NCBI RefSeq assembly: GCF_022828475.1
Contig: NZ_CP059557.1
Location: forward strand, 5,503,470 to 5,567,469
DNA from: Saccharopolyspora gloriosae
GTDB lineage: Bacteria; Actinomycetota; Actinomycetes; Mycobacteriales; Pseudonocardiaceae
DNA length: 64,000 bases
Direction: 5' to 3'
The notes beneath the pieces are model-generated. The model was not told the origin of the DNA, ran no database searches, and was given only the letters and a program-made list of their open reading frames with translations. The position numbers and the translations under genes were made by a program. Below are positions 38,760-47,677 of the stretch, piece after piece (positions within the stretch are counted from its first letter, which is position 1; each line of letters starts with the position of its first letter).

Positions 38760-40237
38760 TCGTCCTCCTCGGCTCCCGCACCGCCGACGTAGCCGCCCTC
38801 GGCGTCGAGGTGCGAACGACGCGCCTTCTTCGCCGCCTTGCGTTCCGAAGCGCCCACGCGATCGGTCGAGTCCAAGCGGTTGTCGGTACCGCGGCCGCTG
38901 AGCATCGCGGCGACACCGGCCGGGGTGGACGGTTCCCAGTCGAAGGTCACGGTGCCGATGGTGACCTGGCTGCCCGGTTCCGCACCGGCACGACCCAGCG
39001 CTTCCTCCACCCCGAGCTTCGCCAGCCGGTCGGCGAGGAAGCCCACCGCCTCGTCGTTGTCGAACTGGGTCTGGCGCACCCACCGCTCCGGCTTCTCGCC
39101 GCGCACGATGAACGCCTCGTCGTCCTCCGGGTCGGTCTCGATGCTGAACCCGGTGTCGCCGATGGCGTGCGGACGCACCACGACCCGTGCCGGTTCGGGT
39201 GCGGGCAGCGACGCCCGGTAATGCTCGACTTCCTCGGCCAGCGCGAAGGACAGCTCGCGCAGGCCCTCGTGGCTGGCCGTGGACACCTCGAACACGCGCA
39301 GGCCGCGGGACTCCAGGTCCGGGCGGATCAGTTCGGCGAGCTCGCGCGCCTCCGGCACGTCGACCTTGTTCAGCACCACCAGCCGCGGGCGGTCGGCGAG
39401 ATCGCCGTGCTCGCCCTGCAACGCGGGCGTGTAGCGCGCCAGCTCGGCCTCCAAAGCGTCCACATCGGACAGTGGGTCGCGCCCCGGTTCCATCGTCGCG
39501 CAGTCCACGACGTGCACCAGCACGGCGCACCGCTCGATGTGGCGCAGGAAGTCCAGGCCCAGCCCACGACCCTCGCTCGCGCCGGGGATCAGACCGGGCA
39601 CGTCGGCGACGGTGAACACCGTCTCGCCCGCGGTGACCACCCCGAGGTTCGGCGCCAGAGTGGTGAACGGGTAGTCGGCGATCTTCGGCTTCGCGGCGGA
39701 CACGACCGAGATCAGCGAGGACTTGCCCGCTGATGGGAACCCGAGCAGGCCTGCGTCGGCGACGGACTTCAGCTCCAGGACCAGGTCGAGCTGCTCACCC
39801 GGTTCACCGAGCAACGCGAACCCGGGCGCCTTGCGGGCCTTCGAGGCCAGCGCGGCGTTGCCGAGCCCGCCCCGGCCGCCCTCGGCGGCGACGAACGTGG
39901 TGCCCGGCCCGATCAGGTCCGCCAAGACCTCACCGTCCTCGGTGAGCACGACCGTGCCGTCCGGCACCGGCAGGATCAGGTCCTCGCCGAGCGCGCCGTT
40001 GCGGTGGCCGCCCTTGCCCGGCTTGCCGTTGGACGCGGTCGCGTGCGGCCGGTGGTGGAAGTCGAGCAGCGTGTGCACGCCCGAGTCGACGACGAGCCGC
40101 ACATCGCCACCGCGGCCGCCGTTGCCGCCGTCGGGGCCGCCGAGCGGCTTGAACTTCTCCCGGTGGACCGAGGCGCAGCCATTGCCCCCATCGCCTGCGG
40201 CGATGTGGATGGTCACGCGGTCAATGAACCGCGACAC
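38756..40237 (-). CDS. obgE: Obg GTPase
   Basis: A 493-residue Obg. The glycine-rich N-terminal domain ([29 protein letters not shown]) is followed by the G domain ([22 protein letters not shown]) and an OCT domain, with a polar tail ending AEEDE. It is a ribosome-associated GTPase in 50S assembly and stress signalling. GTG at 40237 follows GGAGGG. It is downstream of rpmA but separated by a hairpin. Confidence 0.97.
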   Translation of the reverse strand: MSRFIDRVTIHIAAGDGGNGCASVHREKFKPLGGPDGGNGGRGGDVRLVVDSGVHTLLDFHHRPHATASNGKPGKGGHRNGALGEDLILPVPDGTVVLTEDGEVLADLIGPGTTFVAAEGGRGGLGNAALASKARKAPGFALLGEPGEQLDLVLELKSVADAGLLGFPSAGKSSLISVVSAAKPKIADYPFTTLAPNLGVVTAGETVFTVADVPGLIPGASEGRGLGLDFLRHIERCAVLVHVVDCATMEPGRDPLSDVDALEAELARYTPALQGEHGDLADRPRLVVLNKVDVPEARELAELIRPDLESRGLRVFEVSTASHEGLRELSFALAEEVEHYRASLPAPEPARVVVRPHAIGDTGFSIETDPEDDEAFIVRGEKPERWVRQTQFDNDEAVGFLADRLAKLGVEEALGRAGAEPGSQVTIGTVTFDWEPSTPAGVAAMLSGRGTDNRLDSTDRVGASERKAAKKARRSHLDAEGGYVGGAGAEEDE

Positions 40238-40295
40238 GAGTCCCTCCAGGTACCAAAAGTGCTGACATCACAACGTCCGCGAACGCGAACGCGAA

Positions 40296-40335
40296 CGAGG
40301 GGCGGGACCGGTGTGCGAACCGGACCCGCCCCTCG
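40296..40335 (-). terminator. hairpin between rpmA and obgE
   Basis: A 16-bp stem with one mismatch pairs 40296-40311 with 40320-40335 around an 8-base loop, 27 bases past rpmA. It likely reduces read-through from rplU-rpmA into obgE-proB. A short CGCGAA tandem repeat (40279-40296) follows it on the minus strand. Confidence 0.75.
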
Positions 40336-40362
40336 TCGGGAAGTGCTGTGCCGAGAGCCGGG

Positions 40363-40623
40363 TCAGACGACCTCGGCCGGCACGATGTTGACGGTCTTGC
40401 GACCGCGCTTGCTGCCGAACTCGACCTCACCGGCCGAGAGAGCGAACAGCGTGTCGTCCTTGCCGCGGCCCACGTTCAGGCCGGGGTGGAACTTGGTGCC
40501 GCGCTGCCGAAGCAGGATCTCGCCGGCCTTGACGACCTGGCCGCCGTAGCGCTTCACGCCCAGATACTGAGCGTTCGAGTCGCGGCCGTTACGAGAGCTG
40601 GATGCGCCCTTCTTATGTGCCAT
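40363..40623 (-). CDS. rpmA: 50S ribosomal protein L27
   Basis: An 86-residue L27 starting [19 protein letters not shown] with the usual [22 protein letters not shown] core. The N-terminus needs no long leader removal, unlike firmicute L27. ATG at 40623. It lies 14 bases after rplU in one operon. Confidence 0.98.
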   Translation of the reverse strand: MAHKKGASSSRNGRDSNAQYLGVKRYGGQVVKAGEILLRQRGTKFHPGLNVGRGKDDTLFALSAGEVEFGSKRGRKTVNIVPAEVV

Positions 40624-40637
40624 GACTACTCAGGTCC

Positions 40638-40946
40638 TCACTTGGTGATGCCGGTGACCTCAACGCGGGTCAACTTCTGACGGTGACCCTGGCGCTTCTG
40701 GTATCCGGTCTTGTTCTTGAACTTGTGGATGCGGATCTTGGGGCCCTTGGTCTGCTCGACCAGCTTCCCGGTCACCGAGACCTTCGCCAGTGCGTTGGCG
40801 TCGGCGGTGACGTCGGTGCCGTCGACGACCAGAACAGCCGGGAAGGTGACCTCGGTGCCGGAGTCGCCTTCGAGCTTCTCGACCTCGACGACGTCCCCGA
40901 CCGCCACTTTGTACTGCTTGCCGCCGGTCTTGACGATCGCGTACAT
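40638..40946 (-). CDS. rplU: 50S ribosomal protein L21
   Basis: A 102-residue L21: [20 protein letters not shown] at the start and [23 protein letters not shown] near the end. ATG at 40946 with AGGAG 11 bases upstream; the longer frame upstream is not needed. In relatives rne lies directly upstream, but here an 11-kb block intervenes. The leader contains three short hairpins. Confidence 0.98.
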   Translation of the reverse strand: MYAIVKTGGKQYKVAVGDVVEVEKLEGDSGTEVTFPAVLVVDGTDVTADANALAKVSVTGKLVEQTKGPKIRIHKFKNKTGYQKRQGHRQKLTRVEVTGITK

Positions 40947-41399
40947 GAGTCGGAAGTCTCCTGCTACTCGGTTCGCTTGGTTCACCCGTTGACGCCCTCT
41001 CCGGCGAGCCGGAGTTCCTACCGCCCGGCCGAGCCGGGCTTCGGGGGGTTCCTGCGTCGCGACCCTCGTCCCCACGAGGGGCACCGGGTTCCACAGGCGT
41101 TTTGCCTCTCCGCCCGTCCGGCGGCGAGAAGTGCTCACACAGCATACAGACCGCCCATCGACACCCGACCGCTAGGGGGCCGGGCCGCCGGAAGCGGGCC
41201 GGAGGACAGCTTATTCCAAGCCGTTCCGCCGCCGGAGAGCCGGGTGCGCGCACGCGCGGAGACGATCTCCGACACCGCCGCGCACAAGCCGAAAGCGCGG
41301 GTGAACACCGTCACCGGCGATCTCCCGTCAAACGCCCGAACGCGTGTCCAGCGCTTGCTACGGTGAGTCGCCGTTGGACCGTGACATGGGGAAAAGCGC
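40947..41399. other. intergenic region with structured rplU leader
   Basis: No gene is supported. Three small perfect hairpins lie upstream of rplU on its mRNA strand: CTCCGG/CCGGAG (40999-41014), GCCCGGC/GCCGGGC (41023-41039) and CCCTCGT/ACGAGGG (41063-41080). The promoters of rplU and of the divergent membrane protein gene must also lie here. Confidence 0.5.
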
Positions 41400-43142
41400 G
41401 TGACCGAGATCGCATCCGAGTCCATTTCGGGGCGGGACGAGCACACCTCGTCCGAGGACGTCGACGACCTGCCGCGCGACCGCTTCCAGCGGCTCCGCGA
41501 AGGTCCGCTCGGTCCCCGGCTGTTGCTGCTGTCGGCTCTGATCCCGCCGTTGATGATGCTGCGGGAAGTGCTGCGCTCGCCTCAGCTGCATTTCTACGAC
41601 TACTGGTGGGTCCTGCTGGACATCACCGGTGAAGACGGCTCGCTGAGGCCGGAGGCGCTGTTCGGTTTCCGCAACGAGCATCCGTTCGTGCTGCCGAGCC
41701 TGCTGTTCTGGCTCAGCGCCCGGTTCGGCCACGGCCTGAACCACCCGCTAGGGCTGGTGGTGCTGGCCTTCGGCGTGGGCTGCGTGCTGCTGGTGTGGGC
41801 GATGCTGCCCGCCTCGCTCGGCCGCTGGCAGCGCGCCGGGCTGGTGCTGGCGACCTCGACGCTGGTGTTCAACCCGCACGGCATCCACAACTTCGTGCGC
41901 TCCATGAGCGGCGCCTCGTGGATCTTGGCGATGCTGCTGGTGCTGGGCGCGCTGCTGGCGATGCAGCGGGGGCGGTTGTCGATCGCCGTGGTGCTGGGAC
42001 TGCTGGCGTCGATCAGCTACGGAACCTCGTTCGCGGTGTGGCCCGCGCTCTCGCTGGTCACCTGGATGCGCGGCGAACGGCGTGGACGCGTCGCCACCCC
42101 GATGATCGTCGGAGTCGTTGTGGTCGCGACCTGGCTGGTGCTGCGCGGACCGCAAGGCGGCGGTGGCGCCTCGCCCACCGACGATCCGGCGCAGGCCCTG
42201 CTGGCGGGGCTGAGCATGCTCGGCATGGTGTGGACGGGCACCGAACCGTCCGTGGCGCTGGTCGCCGGGGTGGCCGGGCTGGCGCTGCTCGCCGTGCACC
42301 TGCCCGGCTGCCTGCAGCGCCCCGAGCACCGCTCGGCGAGCGCGCCCTGGTGGGGTCTCGCGGTGTACGCCGCGGGCTGCGCGGTGATGATCTCCGGTTC
42401 ACGAGCCGCGTTCGGCGAGTCCGCGGGCCTGCAGAGCCGCTACAACAGCATGACCGCCGCGCTGTGGATCGCGGTGCTCGTGATCACCGTGGCCTGGGCG
42501 CGCTGGCCCGCGGTGCGGTCGGTGGCGGTGTTCACCACCGTGCTGAGCACCGTGGCGCTGGGCGCCCCGATGGCGCAGACGGTCCGCGAGGACGCACCGA
42601 ACCAGCAGCTGCTCGCCGTCGCCGCCGAGGTCGGTGCGACCGACGCCTTCACCGACCGCTTCCCGTCCCCCGAGCAGCTGCTGCCGCGGATGCGCGCGCT
42701 GGGGCACTACCCGTTCTCCGATGAGTTCACGCTGGGCTGCGGCGACGACGTGGAGATCGGCTCGCGGGTGAACACCGCGAGCTGGCGGGTGCCGAGCGTC
42801 GGGAGCTACCGCGAACCGCGCCCGGCGGGCTGGGACGTGATCCTCAACGTGGAGACCGACCAGCTCCAAGGCGGCGCGCGGATGCTCAAGGGCTGGGCGA
42901 TCTCCGGCATCGAACGCGCCCAGTGCGTGGCGGTGCTGGATCAGACCGGGAAGGTCGTCGGCGGCGGTGTCGTGGACATCCCGCGCTCCGACGCCGAAAG
43001 CCAGACCGTCGGCATCGAGATCGGCCTCGGCTACCGCGCGGTGGCCCCGGCGACGAGCACCGGCCCGTTGCGCGTCGCGTTCCGCTTCCCGGACGGCTGG
43101 TGGGTCCGTCCTCTCACGGAGAACCCGGAGGTGGCGTCATGA
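41400..43142 (+). CDS. polytopic membrane protein of unknown function, paired with a glycosyltransferase
   Basis: A 580-residue protein with about 10 membrane helices between residues 40 and 400 and a soluble, extracytoplasmic-looking C-terminal domain of about 180 residues. Helices include LLLLSALIPPLMMLREVL and LGLVVLAFGVGCVLLVWAML. Between the first two helices, DYWW and FGFRNEHPF resemble the acidic loop of GT-C glycosyltransferases, so it may use a lipid-linked sugar. The family is not recognised with certainty. GTG at 41400 follows GGGGAAA. Its stop overlaps the next gene, a polyprenol-sugar type GT2, as ATGA, which implies a joint role in glycosylating a surface polymer or lipid. Confidence 0.75.
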   Translation: MTEIASESISGRDEHTSSEDVDDLPRDRFQRLREGPLGPRLLLLSALIPPLMMLREVLRSPQLHFYDYWWVLLDITGEDGSLRPEALFGFRNEHPFVLPSLLFWLSARFGHGLNHPLGLVVLAFGVGCVLLVWAMLPASLGRWQRAGLVLATSTLVFNPHGIHNFVRSMSGASWILAMLLVLGALLAMQRGRLSIAVVLGLLASISYGTSFAVWPALSLVTWMRGERRGRVATPMIVGVVVVATWLVLRGPQGGGGASPTDDPAQALLAGLSMLGMVWTGTEPSVALVAGVAGLALLAVHLPGCLQRPEHRSASAPWWGLAVYAAGCAVMISGSRAAFGESAGLQSRYNSMTAALWIAVLVITVAWARWPAVRSVAVFTTVLSTVALGAPMAQTVREDAPNQQLLAVAAEVGATDAFTDRFPSPEQLLPRMRALGHYPFSDEFTLGCGDDVEIGSRVNTASWRVPSVGSYREPRPAGWDVILNVETDQLQGGARMLKGWAISGIERAQCVAVLDQTGKVVGGGVVDIPRSDAESQTVGIEIGLGYRAVAPATSTGPLRVAFRFPDGWWVRPLTENPEVAS

Positions 43143-44113
43143 GCGAACCCGCGACCGGCGAGGTCGAGGTCTCGTTGCTGGCTCCGGCGAAGAACGAGGC
43201 CGAGAGCCTGCCGAAGCTGTTCGCCGAGATCAGTGCCGCGATGGACGCTCAGCCGCGCAGCTGGGAGCTGTTGATCGTCGACGACGGCAGCACCGACGAC
43301 GGCTGGCGCGTCATCAGCGAGCACGCCGCGGCGGATCCGCGCGTTCGGGGGCTGCGGTTGCGGCGCAACTTCGGCAAAGCGGCCGCGCTGGCCGCCGGTG
43401 TGGCCGAGGTCCGCGGGCGGCTGCTGGTCACCCTGGACGCGGACCTGCAGGACGATCCCTCGGAGGTGCCGCGGCTGCTCGCCGAGCTCGACGCGGGAGC
43501 CGACCTGGTCAGCGGGCACAAGGCGCAGCGCAAGGACCCGCTGGGCAAGCGGCTGCCGTCGAAGTTCTTCAACTGGATGACCGGCGTGATCACCGGCCTG
43601 CGGCTGTCGGATCACAACTGCGGCCTCAAGGCGGCCCGCACCGAGGTCTATCGGCGGGTGCCGCTGTACGGCGAGCTGCACCGCTACATCCCGGCGCTGG
43701 CTCACCAGCTGGGCTACCGGGTCCGGGAGCTTCCGGTGCACCACCGGGCGCGCGAGCACGGCAAGTCGAAGTACGGACTGGAGCGCTACGTGCGCGGTGC
43801 GCTGGACCTGCTGACGGTGGTGGCGCTGACCCGCTACGGGCGGCGGCCCGCGCACCTGTTCGGCGGGCTCGGTGTGGTCGCCGGTGCGCTCGGCACCTTG
43901 ATTCTGCTGTACCTGACCGGGGTGTGGATGTTCACCGAGAGCCCGATCGGGACCCGGCCGCTGTTGACGCTGGGCATCCTGCTGGAGATCTTCTCGGTGC
44001 AGATGATCTCCACCGGTCTGCTCGCCGAGCTCGTGCTGCACCGGACCGGGCGGGATGAGGACGTCACCGACCTCGTCGCGGACAGCACGGTGCCCGCGCG
44101 CTCCGCCGCCTGA
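43139..44113 (+). CDS. GT2 glycosyltransferase with two C-terminal membrane helices (DPM1/GtrB-like)
   Basis: A 324-residue GT-A enzyme. Nucleotide-sugar binding is shown by LLIVDDGSTDDGW and the metal-binding LVTLDADLQDDPSEVP; the acceptor region follows in HNCGLKAARTEVYRRVPLYGELHRYIP. HHRAREHGKSKYG precedes two hydrophobic segments (about 245-275 and 285-305). This matches polyprenyl-phosphate sugar transferases. It is translationally coupled to the polytopic membrane protein, a natural user of the lipid-linked sugar. ATG at 43139. Confidence 0.92.
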   Translation: MSEPATGEVEVSLLAPAKNEAESLPKLFAEISAAMDAQPRSWELLIVDDGSTDDGWRVISEHAAADPRVRGLRLRRNFGKAAALAAGVAEVRGRLLVTLDADLQDDPSEVPRLLAELDAGADLVSGHKAQRKDPLGKRLPSKFFNWMTGVITGLRLSDHNCGLKAARTEVYRRVPLYGELHRYIPALAHQLGYRVRELPVHHRAREHGKSKYGLERYVRGALDLLTVVALTRYGRRPAHLFGGLGVVAGALGTLILLYLTGVWMFTESPIGTRPLLTLGILLEIFSVQMISTGLLAELVLHRTGRDEDVTDLVADSTVPARSAA

Positions 44114-44207
44114 TCCACGCGATCGGCTGGTTCCCGGCCCCGCCCGCTTCCCGTCCGGCACGGCAAACGAGCGGACAGCGCGCGGCGGGCCGCCTAGCAT
44201 CCAGTCC

Positions 44208-44927
44208 ATGCTGACCGATCAGGAGCTCGAACTGGTGCGGCGGGCGACGGCGGTGCTCGACGACGCCACGGTGAACGACAACCACCAGGTCTCGGCCGCC
44301 GCATACGACGCGCGCGGTGCGGTCTTCACCGGGATGAACGTTTCGCACTTCACCGGAGGACCGTGCGCGGAACCGGTGGTGATCGGGCAGGCCGCCGCCG
44401 CGGGCGCGGCACCGTTGACGACGATCGTCGCCGTGCTGGCGCGCGGCATGCGGGTCATCCCGCCCTGCGGTCGATGCAGGCAGCAGCTGTTCGACTACTA
44501 CCCGGACGCGCGGGCGATCATCCGGGCCAAGAACGGGCTGGAGTCGGTACCGATCACCGAGCTGCTCCCGTTCCCATACGACTACCTGGACTACGCACCG
44601 GACGGCCCGCCGCCCGCGCTGTACGTGTGGGACCACTACCTGGACGCGATCCGCAGCGGAACCAAGCGCAGCACGATTCGCGTGCACGACCCGGTCGCCC
44701 CGGGGCCGGTCCGGCTGATCTTCGAGCACGACGACGATCCGGCGACCACGCTGACCGCCGAAGTGACCGGGGTCGAACGGCGAACCGTCGCTGAGCTCAC
44801 CGATCAGGACGCGGAGCTGGACGGCTTCGCGGACTTGGGCGAGCTGCGCTCGGCGCTCGACTCGCACTACCCGGGACTGGTCGATTCCACGGAGATCGAC
44901 ATCGTGCGGTTCAAGACCACCGGCTGA
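44208..44927 (+). CDS. fusion of a blasticidin-S-deaminase-like cytidine deaminase and a YqfB-like ASCH domain
   Basis: A 239-residue two-domain protein. Residues 1-127 are a cytidine deaminase with PCAEP (Cys53 zinc ligand, Glu55 catalytic) and PCGRCRQ (Cys87, Cys90). TIVAV, the RVIPPCGRCRQQLFDYYPD stretch and the VPITELLPFPY ending resemble blasticidin S deaminase more than housekeeping CDA. Residues 137-239 form an ASCH domain close to E. coli YqfB, the N4-acetylcytidine amidohydrolase: GTKRSTIR aligns with YqfB GRKTITIR, so Lys153 and Thr156 match its Lys21 and Thr24, and both end ELxxxxxxxYPG. ATG at 44208 opens it. The two steps, deacylation and deamination of cytidine derivatives, would run in sequence (inference). 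Confidence 0.85.
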   Translation: MLTDQELELVRRATAVLDDATVNDNHQVSAAAYDARGAVFTGMNVSHFTGGPCAEPVVIGQAAAAGAAPLTTIVAVLARGMRVIPPCGRCRQQLFDYYPDARAIIRAKNGLESVPITELLPFPYDYLDYAPDGPPPALYVWDHYLDAIRSGTKRSTIRVHDPVAPGPVRLIFEHDDDPATTLTAEVTGVERRTVAELTDQDAELDGFADLGELRSALDSHYPGLVDSTEIDIVRFKTTG

Positions 44928-44948
44928 GGAACACGGCACCGTCGGTCA

Positions 44949-45062
44949 GCATGAAGTCGGGACCGGCTACGAGGCACCCGGTTCCCAGTGCGCTGCACCA
45001 CGCGGTCAGCTGCGGGTGGACCTGCTGGTGAACCTCGCCCGAACCTGGCCGCCCGCATACCG
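44949..45062 (+). pseudogene. internally deleted copy of the araC gene at 50922
   Basis: Positions 44949-45020 align closely with 50912-50987 of the intact AraC gene (shared blocks AGCATGAAGTCG, CACCCGGTTCCC, GCGCTGCACC, GCGGTCAGCTGCGG). Positions 45021-45062 then align with about 51288-51330 (CTGCTGGTG, ACCTCGCCCGAAC, ATACCG). About 300 bases between are missing, and the frame is broken by single-base gaps. It sits at the left edge of the exporter/flavoprotein cassette. The intact copy is at the right edge. Confidence 0.8.
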
Positions 45063-45063
45063 C

Positions 45064-46362
45064 TCAGCGCCGATGTCCGGGTCTGCTCAGGCACACCGCG
45101 AGGACGACCAGGGCGGGCAGCAGGGAGAGCGCGACGAGCGTGCCGTGGTACGAACTCGACCATCCCCGGCCCACGGCGAGCACGAGCGGGCCGATCGCGG
45201 AGGCACCGATGACGGCCGCGTGCACGGCGCCGCGTAGGACGCCGAGACGGCCGGGGCCGACGCAGCCGCGGAACGCGACCGCCTTGAACGTGCGGATCCC
45301 ACCGACGCAGGCGCCGAGAGCCAGGCCGTAGACGAGCGCGCTCCAGCCCGGGCGCACCCATCCGGCGCCGATGGTGGTGAGTGCCAGGAGCACCATGACG
45401 GCGACGACGAGTGCGCGGTCGCCGATGTAATCGGCCGACCAGCCGACGAGGAAGCTCGCCAGTAGTCCCGCGAGCAGTTGCGGGACGAAGTTGGCGGCCG
45501 CCTCGGCGACGTCCAGTCCGCGTTCCCCCAGCAACGAGACCTGGTGGAAGGTCAGGGCGGTGGTGATCAGGCTGCAGACGGCGGCCCCGCCGATGACGAT
45601 CCAGAAGACCGATGTCCGGCCCGCGTTGCGCAGCGTCCGGTCTGGGACGGGAGCGCCGGTTCGGACGGGTGTCCCGGGTGGGCGCCCGCGCGACGCCCCG
45701 GTCGAGCCCACGCCCGCTGCGGTGCCCGCGTCCGTCCGTACACGCCTCGGCAGGACGAGCAGCGCGGCGGGCAGCGTCAGGGCGAGGACGGCGCACCCTT
45801 CCCACTGCCACACCGCGCGCCAACCGAGATCACGGATCAGGTGCTCCAGCGCCAGCGGGGCGAGCGAGATCGCGGAGGTGCCGATCGCCGTGACGACACC
45901 CATCACCAGCCCGGTGCGCCGGTGCACGTAGACCGCCACCGCGGTGGTGGCCGCGAGGCTCAGCGCGCCCTGCCCGCCGATGCGGATGCCGACGAACGCC
46001 GTGGTCAGCCCGACGACCTCGGTGACGGTGCCTGCCGCCAGCAGGACCCCGCCGAAACAGCATCCGATCACGGCCATGGCGCGGCGCGGCCCGAGGCGGT
46101 CGAGCATCCTTCCCAGCAGCGGCATCACCAGCACACCTGCCAGGGAACCGATCGCGTGGGCCATGGCCACGGACGACCGGGACACCTGCAGGGAGGTGAT
46201 CAGCGGGTCGACGAACACCGAGATGGCCGCCGTCTGCCCCGGCGCGGTCATGGCCATGGCCACTGACGCCGAGCCGATGACCCGTCCGTGGTAGCTCCGG
46301 GTGGAGTTCCCGGGTTCACCGCCCACTGCTGTCGGATCGGGCCGACCGAAGGTTAACGACAC
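45064..46362 (-). CDS. MFS transporter
   Basis: A 432-residue 12-helix MFS protein. The loop 2-3 motif is seen as PLLGRMLDRLGPRRAMAVIG and the second-half counterpart as VGWSADYIGDRALVVAV. It resembles monocarboxylate- or oxalate/formate-type MFS carriers (QTAAISVFVDPLITSLQVSRSSVA in helix 1). GTG at 46362 has AAGGAG upstream. It forms a same-strand run with the flavoprotein and the AroDE-like gene, so it probably exports or imports the compound they handle. Confidence 0.85.
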   Translation of the reverse strand: MSLTFGRPDPTAVGGEPGNSTRSYHGRVIGSASVAMAMTAPGQTAAISVFVDPLITSLQVSRSSVAMAHAIGSLAGVLVMPLLGRMLDRLGPRRAMAVIGCCFGGVLLAAGTVTEVVGLTTAFVGIRIGGQGALSLAATTAVAVYVHRRTGLVMGVVTAIGTSAISLAPLALEHLIRDLGWRAVWQWEGCAVLALTLPAALLVLPRRVRTDAGTAAGVGSTGASRGRPPGTPVRTGAPVPDRTLRNAGRTSVFWIVIGGAAVCSLITTALTFHQVSLLGERGLDVAEAAANFVPQLLAGLLASFLVGWSADYIGDRALVVAVMVLLALTTIGAGWVRPGWSALVYGLALGACVGGIRTFKAVAFRGCVGPGRLGVLRGAVHAAVIGASAIGPLVLAVGRGWSSSYHGTLVALSLLPALVVLAVCLSRPGHRR

Positions 46363-46419
46363 GGAGGACTCCTTCAGGGGTCGGCGCGTGGCGGTGAACG
46401 CGGCTGGCCGGTCAGGACG

Positions 46420-47640
46420 TCAGGGCTTGAAGAACGAGGAGTCGTGGGTGTGCCCGAGTGCCGCCCGCCCGATCGTCGCGAGGACGTGGTCGTCGTTGTC
46501 GTGGCGTGCGTAGAAGGTGAGATCGCGCAGGATCCGTTCCACGGGGCTGGGCCGGACCAGGCTGCGGGCGCCGCAGGCGCGCACGCAGTGCTCCACCGTG
46601 TCCAGCGCGAGGTGTTCGACGAGGTGGCGGGCGCGGTTGCCGGCGCGTTGCGCTTCGGCGCGGTGACCGCCGTCCCAGAGCCGGGCGACGTGCGCCAGCC
46701 AGAGGTGCGCGGTGTCGATGTTGACCGCCATGGATCCGACGCGGTGCTGCACGTAGGGGTCGGCGGTCTTGTCCTGCCTGCGCACGTACTCGAGCGCGTA
46801 GTCGTAGGCGCCTTCGGCGGCGCCGAGGAAGCTGGCCGCGTAGTGCGGGGTGAAAGCGCTCTGCCAGCCCTGGTGCAGGTAGGCGCCCGGTTCCCCGATG
46901 AGGTTCTCCTCGGGGAGGAAGACCCGGTCGAACGTGACCACGTGGCTCGCGGTGGCGCGCATCCCGATCGGGTCCCACCACGAGTCGTCGACGGTGATCG
47001 CGGGGTCGGAGAGGTCGCACGCCAGCAGGTGCAGCCCCTCGGCCGGGCCGTCCGCGTGCCGGGCGCCGCCCGGCCCGGCGGTGTTGATCAGCAGGATGGC
47101 CCAGTCCGCTCCGGTCGCGCTGGTGGCGAAGCCCTTGCTGCCCTCCACGATCCATCCCCCGTCGACCGCGGTGATGCTGGTGCCGAACCGCGTGGTCTCA
47201 CCGGGCTTCCGCGCCTGCGGCTCCCCGCTCCAGGCGACCCAGGTCGCACCGTCGCGCACGATGCCGTCGAACCAGCGGGACCGTTGCCGCTCGGAGGCCA
47301 GCGCGTCGATGAGCACGACCGAGTTGGTGTGCCCTTCCCAGCAACGGCCGAGGGAGAGGTCGGCTTTGGCCAGCTCCTTGGTCATCAGCCAGAGCGGGAG
47401 CGTGTCCCCGTGGAGCGGGCCGAGACCGAGCCCGCCGTGCTCGCGGGGGACGGTGGCCGCGGTCAGACCGGCCGCGGTCAGGTCGTCGAAGTCCTTGCGC
47501 GGGAACTCCGCCGCCCGGTCGTACTCGTCCGCTCGCTCGGCGCACGCGTCGGTGACGTCGCCGGTACGTGCGAGCAGCTCGCGGTGCCGGGGGTCGAGCG
47601 CCTGAAGCCAGGTCGCCCCCGGGGTGTCGTCGATGCCCAT
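46420..47640 (-). CDS. acyl-CoA dehydrogenase-fold flavoprotein
   Basis: A 406-residue protein of the acyl-CoA dehydrogenase superfamily. The N-terminal helical domain includes DDLTAAGLTAATVPREHGGLG. The middle domain has ATWVAWSGEPQARKPG and GGWIVEGSKGFATSA. The C-terminus ends with a FYARHDNDDHVLATIGRAALG block instead of the usual catalytic-Glu segment of FadE enzymes. This looks more like the DszC/HsaA-type flavin monooxygenases or an oxidase than a beta-oxidation enzyme. ATG at 47640 follows GGAAGG. It is 37 bases from the AroDE-like gene and likely co-transcribed with it. Confidence 0.78.
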   Translation of the reverse strand: MGIDDTPGATWLQALDPRHRELLARTGDVTDACAERADEYDRAAEFPRKDFDDLTAAGLTAATVPREHGGLGLGPLHGDTLPLWLMTKELAKADLSLGRCWEGHTNSVVLIDALASERQRSRWFDGIVRDGATWVAWSGEPQARKPGETTRFGTSITAVDGGWIVEGSKGFATSATGADWAILLINTAGPGGARHADGPAEGLHLLACDLSDPAITVDDSWWDPIGMRATASHVVTFDRVFLPEENLIGEPGAYLHQGWQSAFTPHYAASFLGAAEGAYDYALEYVRRQDKTADPYVQHRVGSMAVNIDTAHLWLAHVARLWDGGHRAEAQRAGNRARHLVEHLALDTVEHCVRACGARSLVRPSPVERILRDLTFYARHDNDDHVLATIGRAALGHTHDSSFFKP

Positions 47641-47677
47641 GCGGGTGGTCCTTCCGGGTCGTCGGTGCTCGGGGCTG

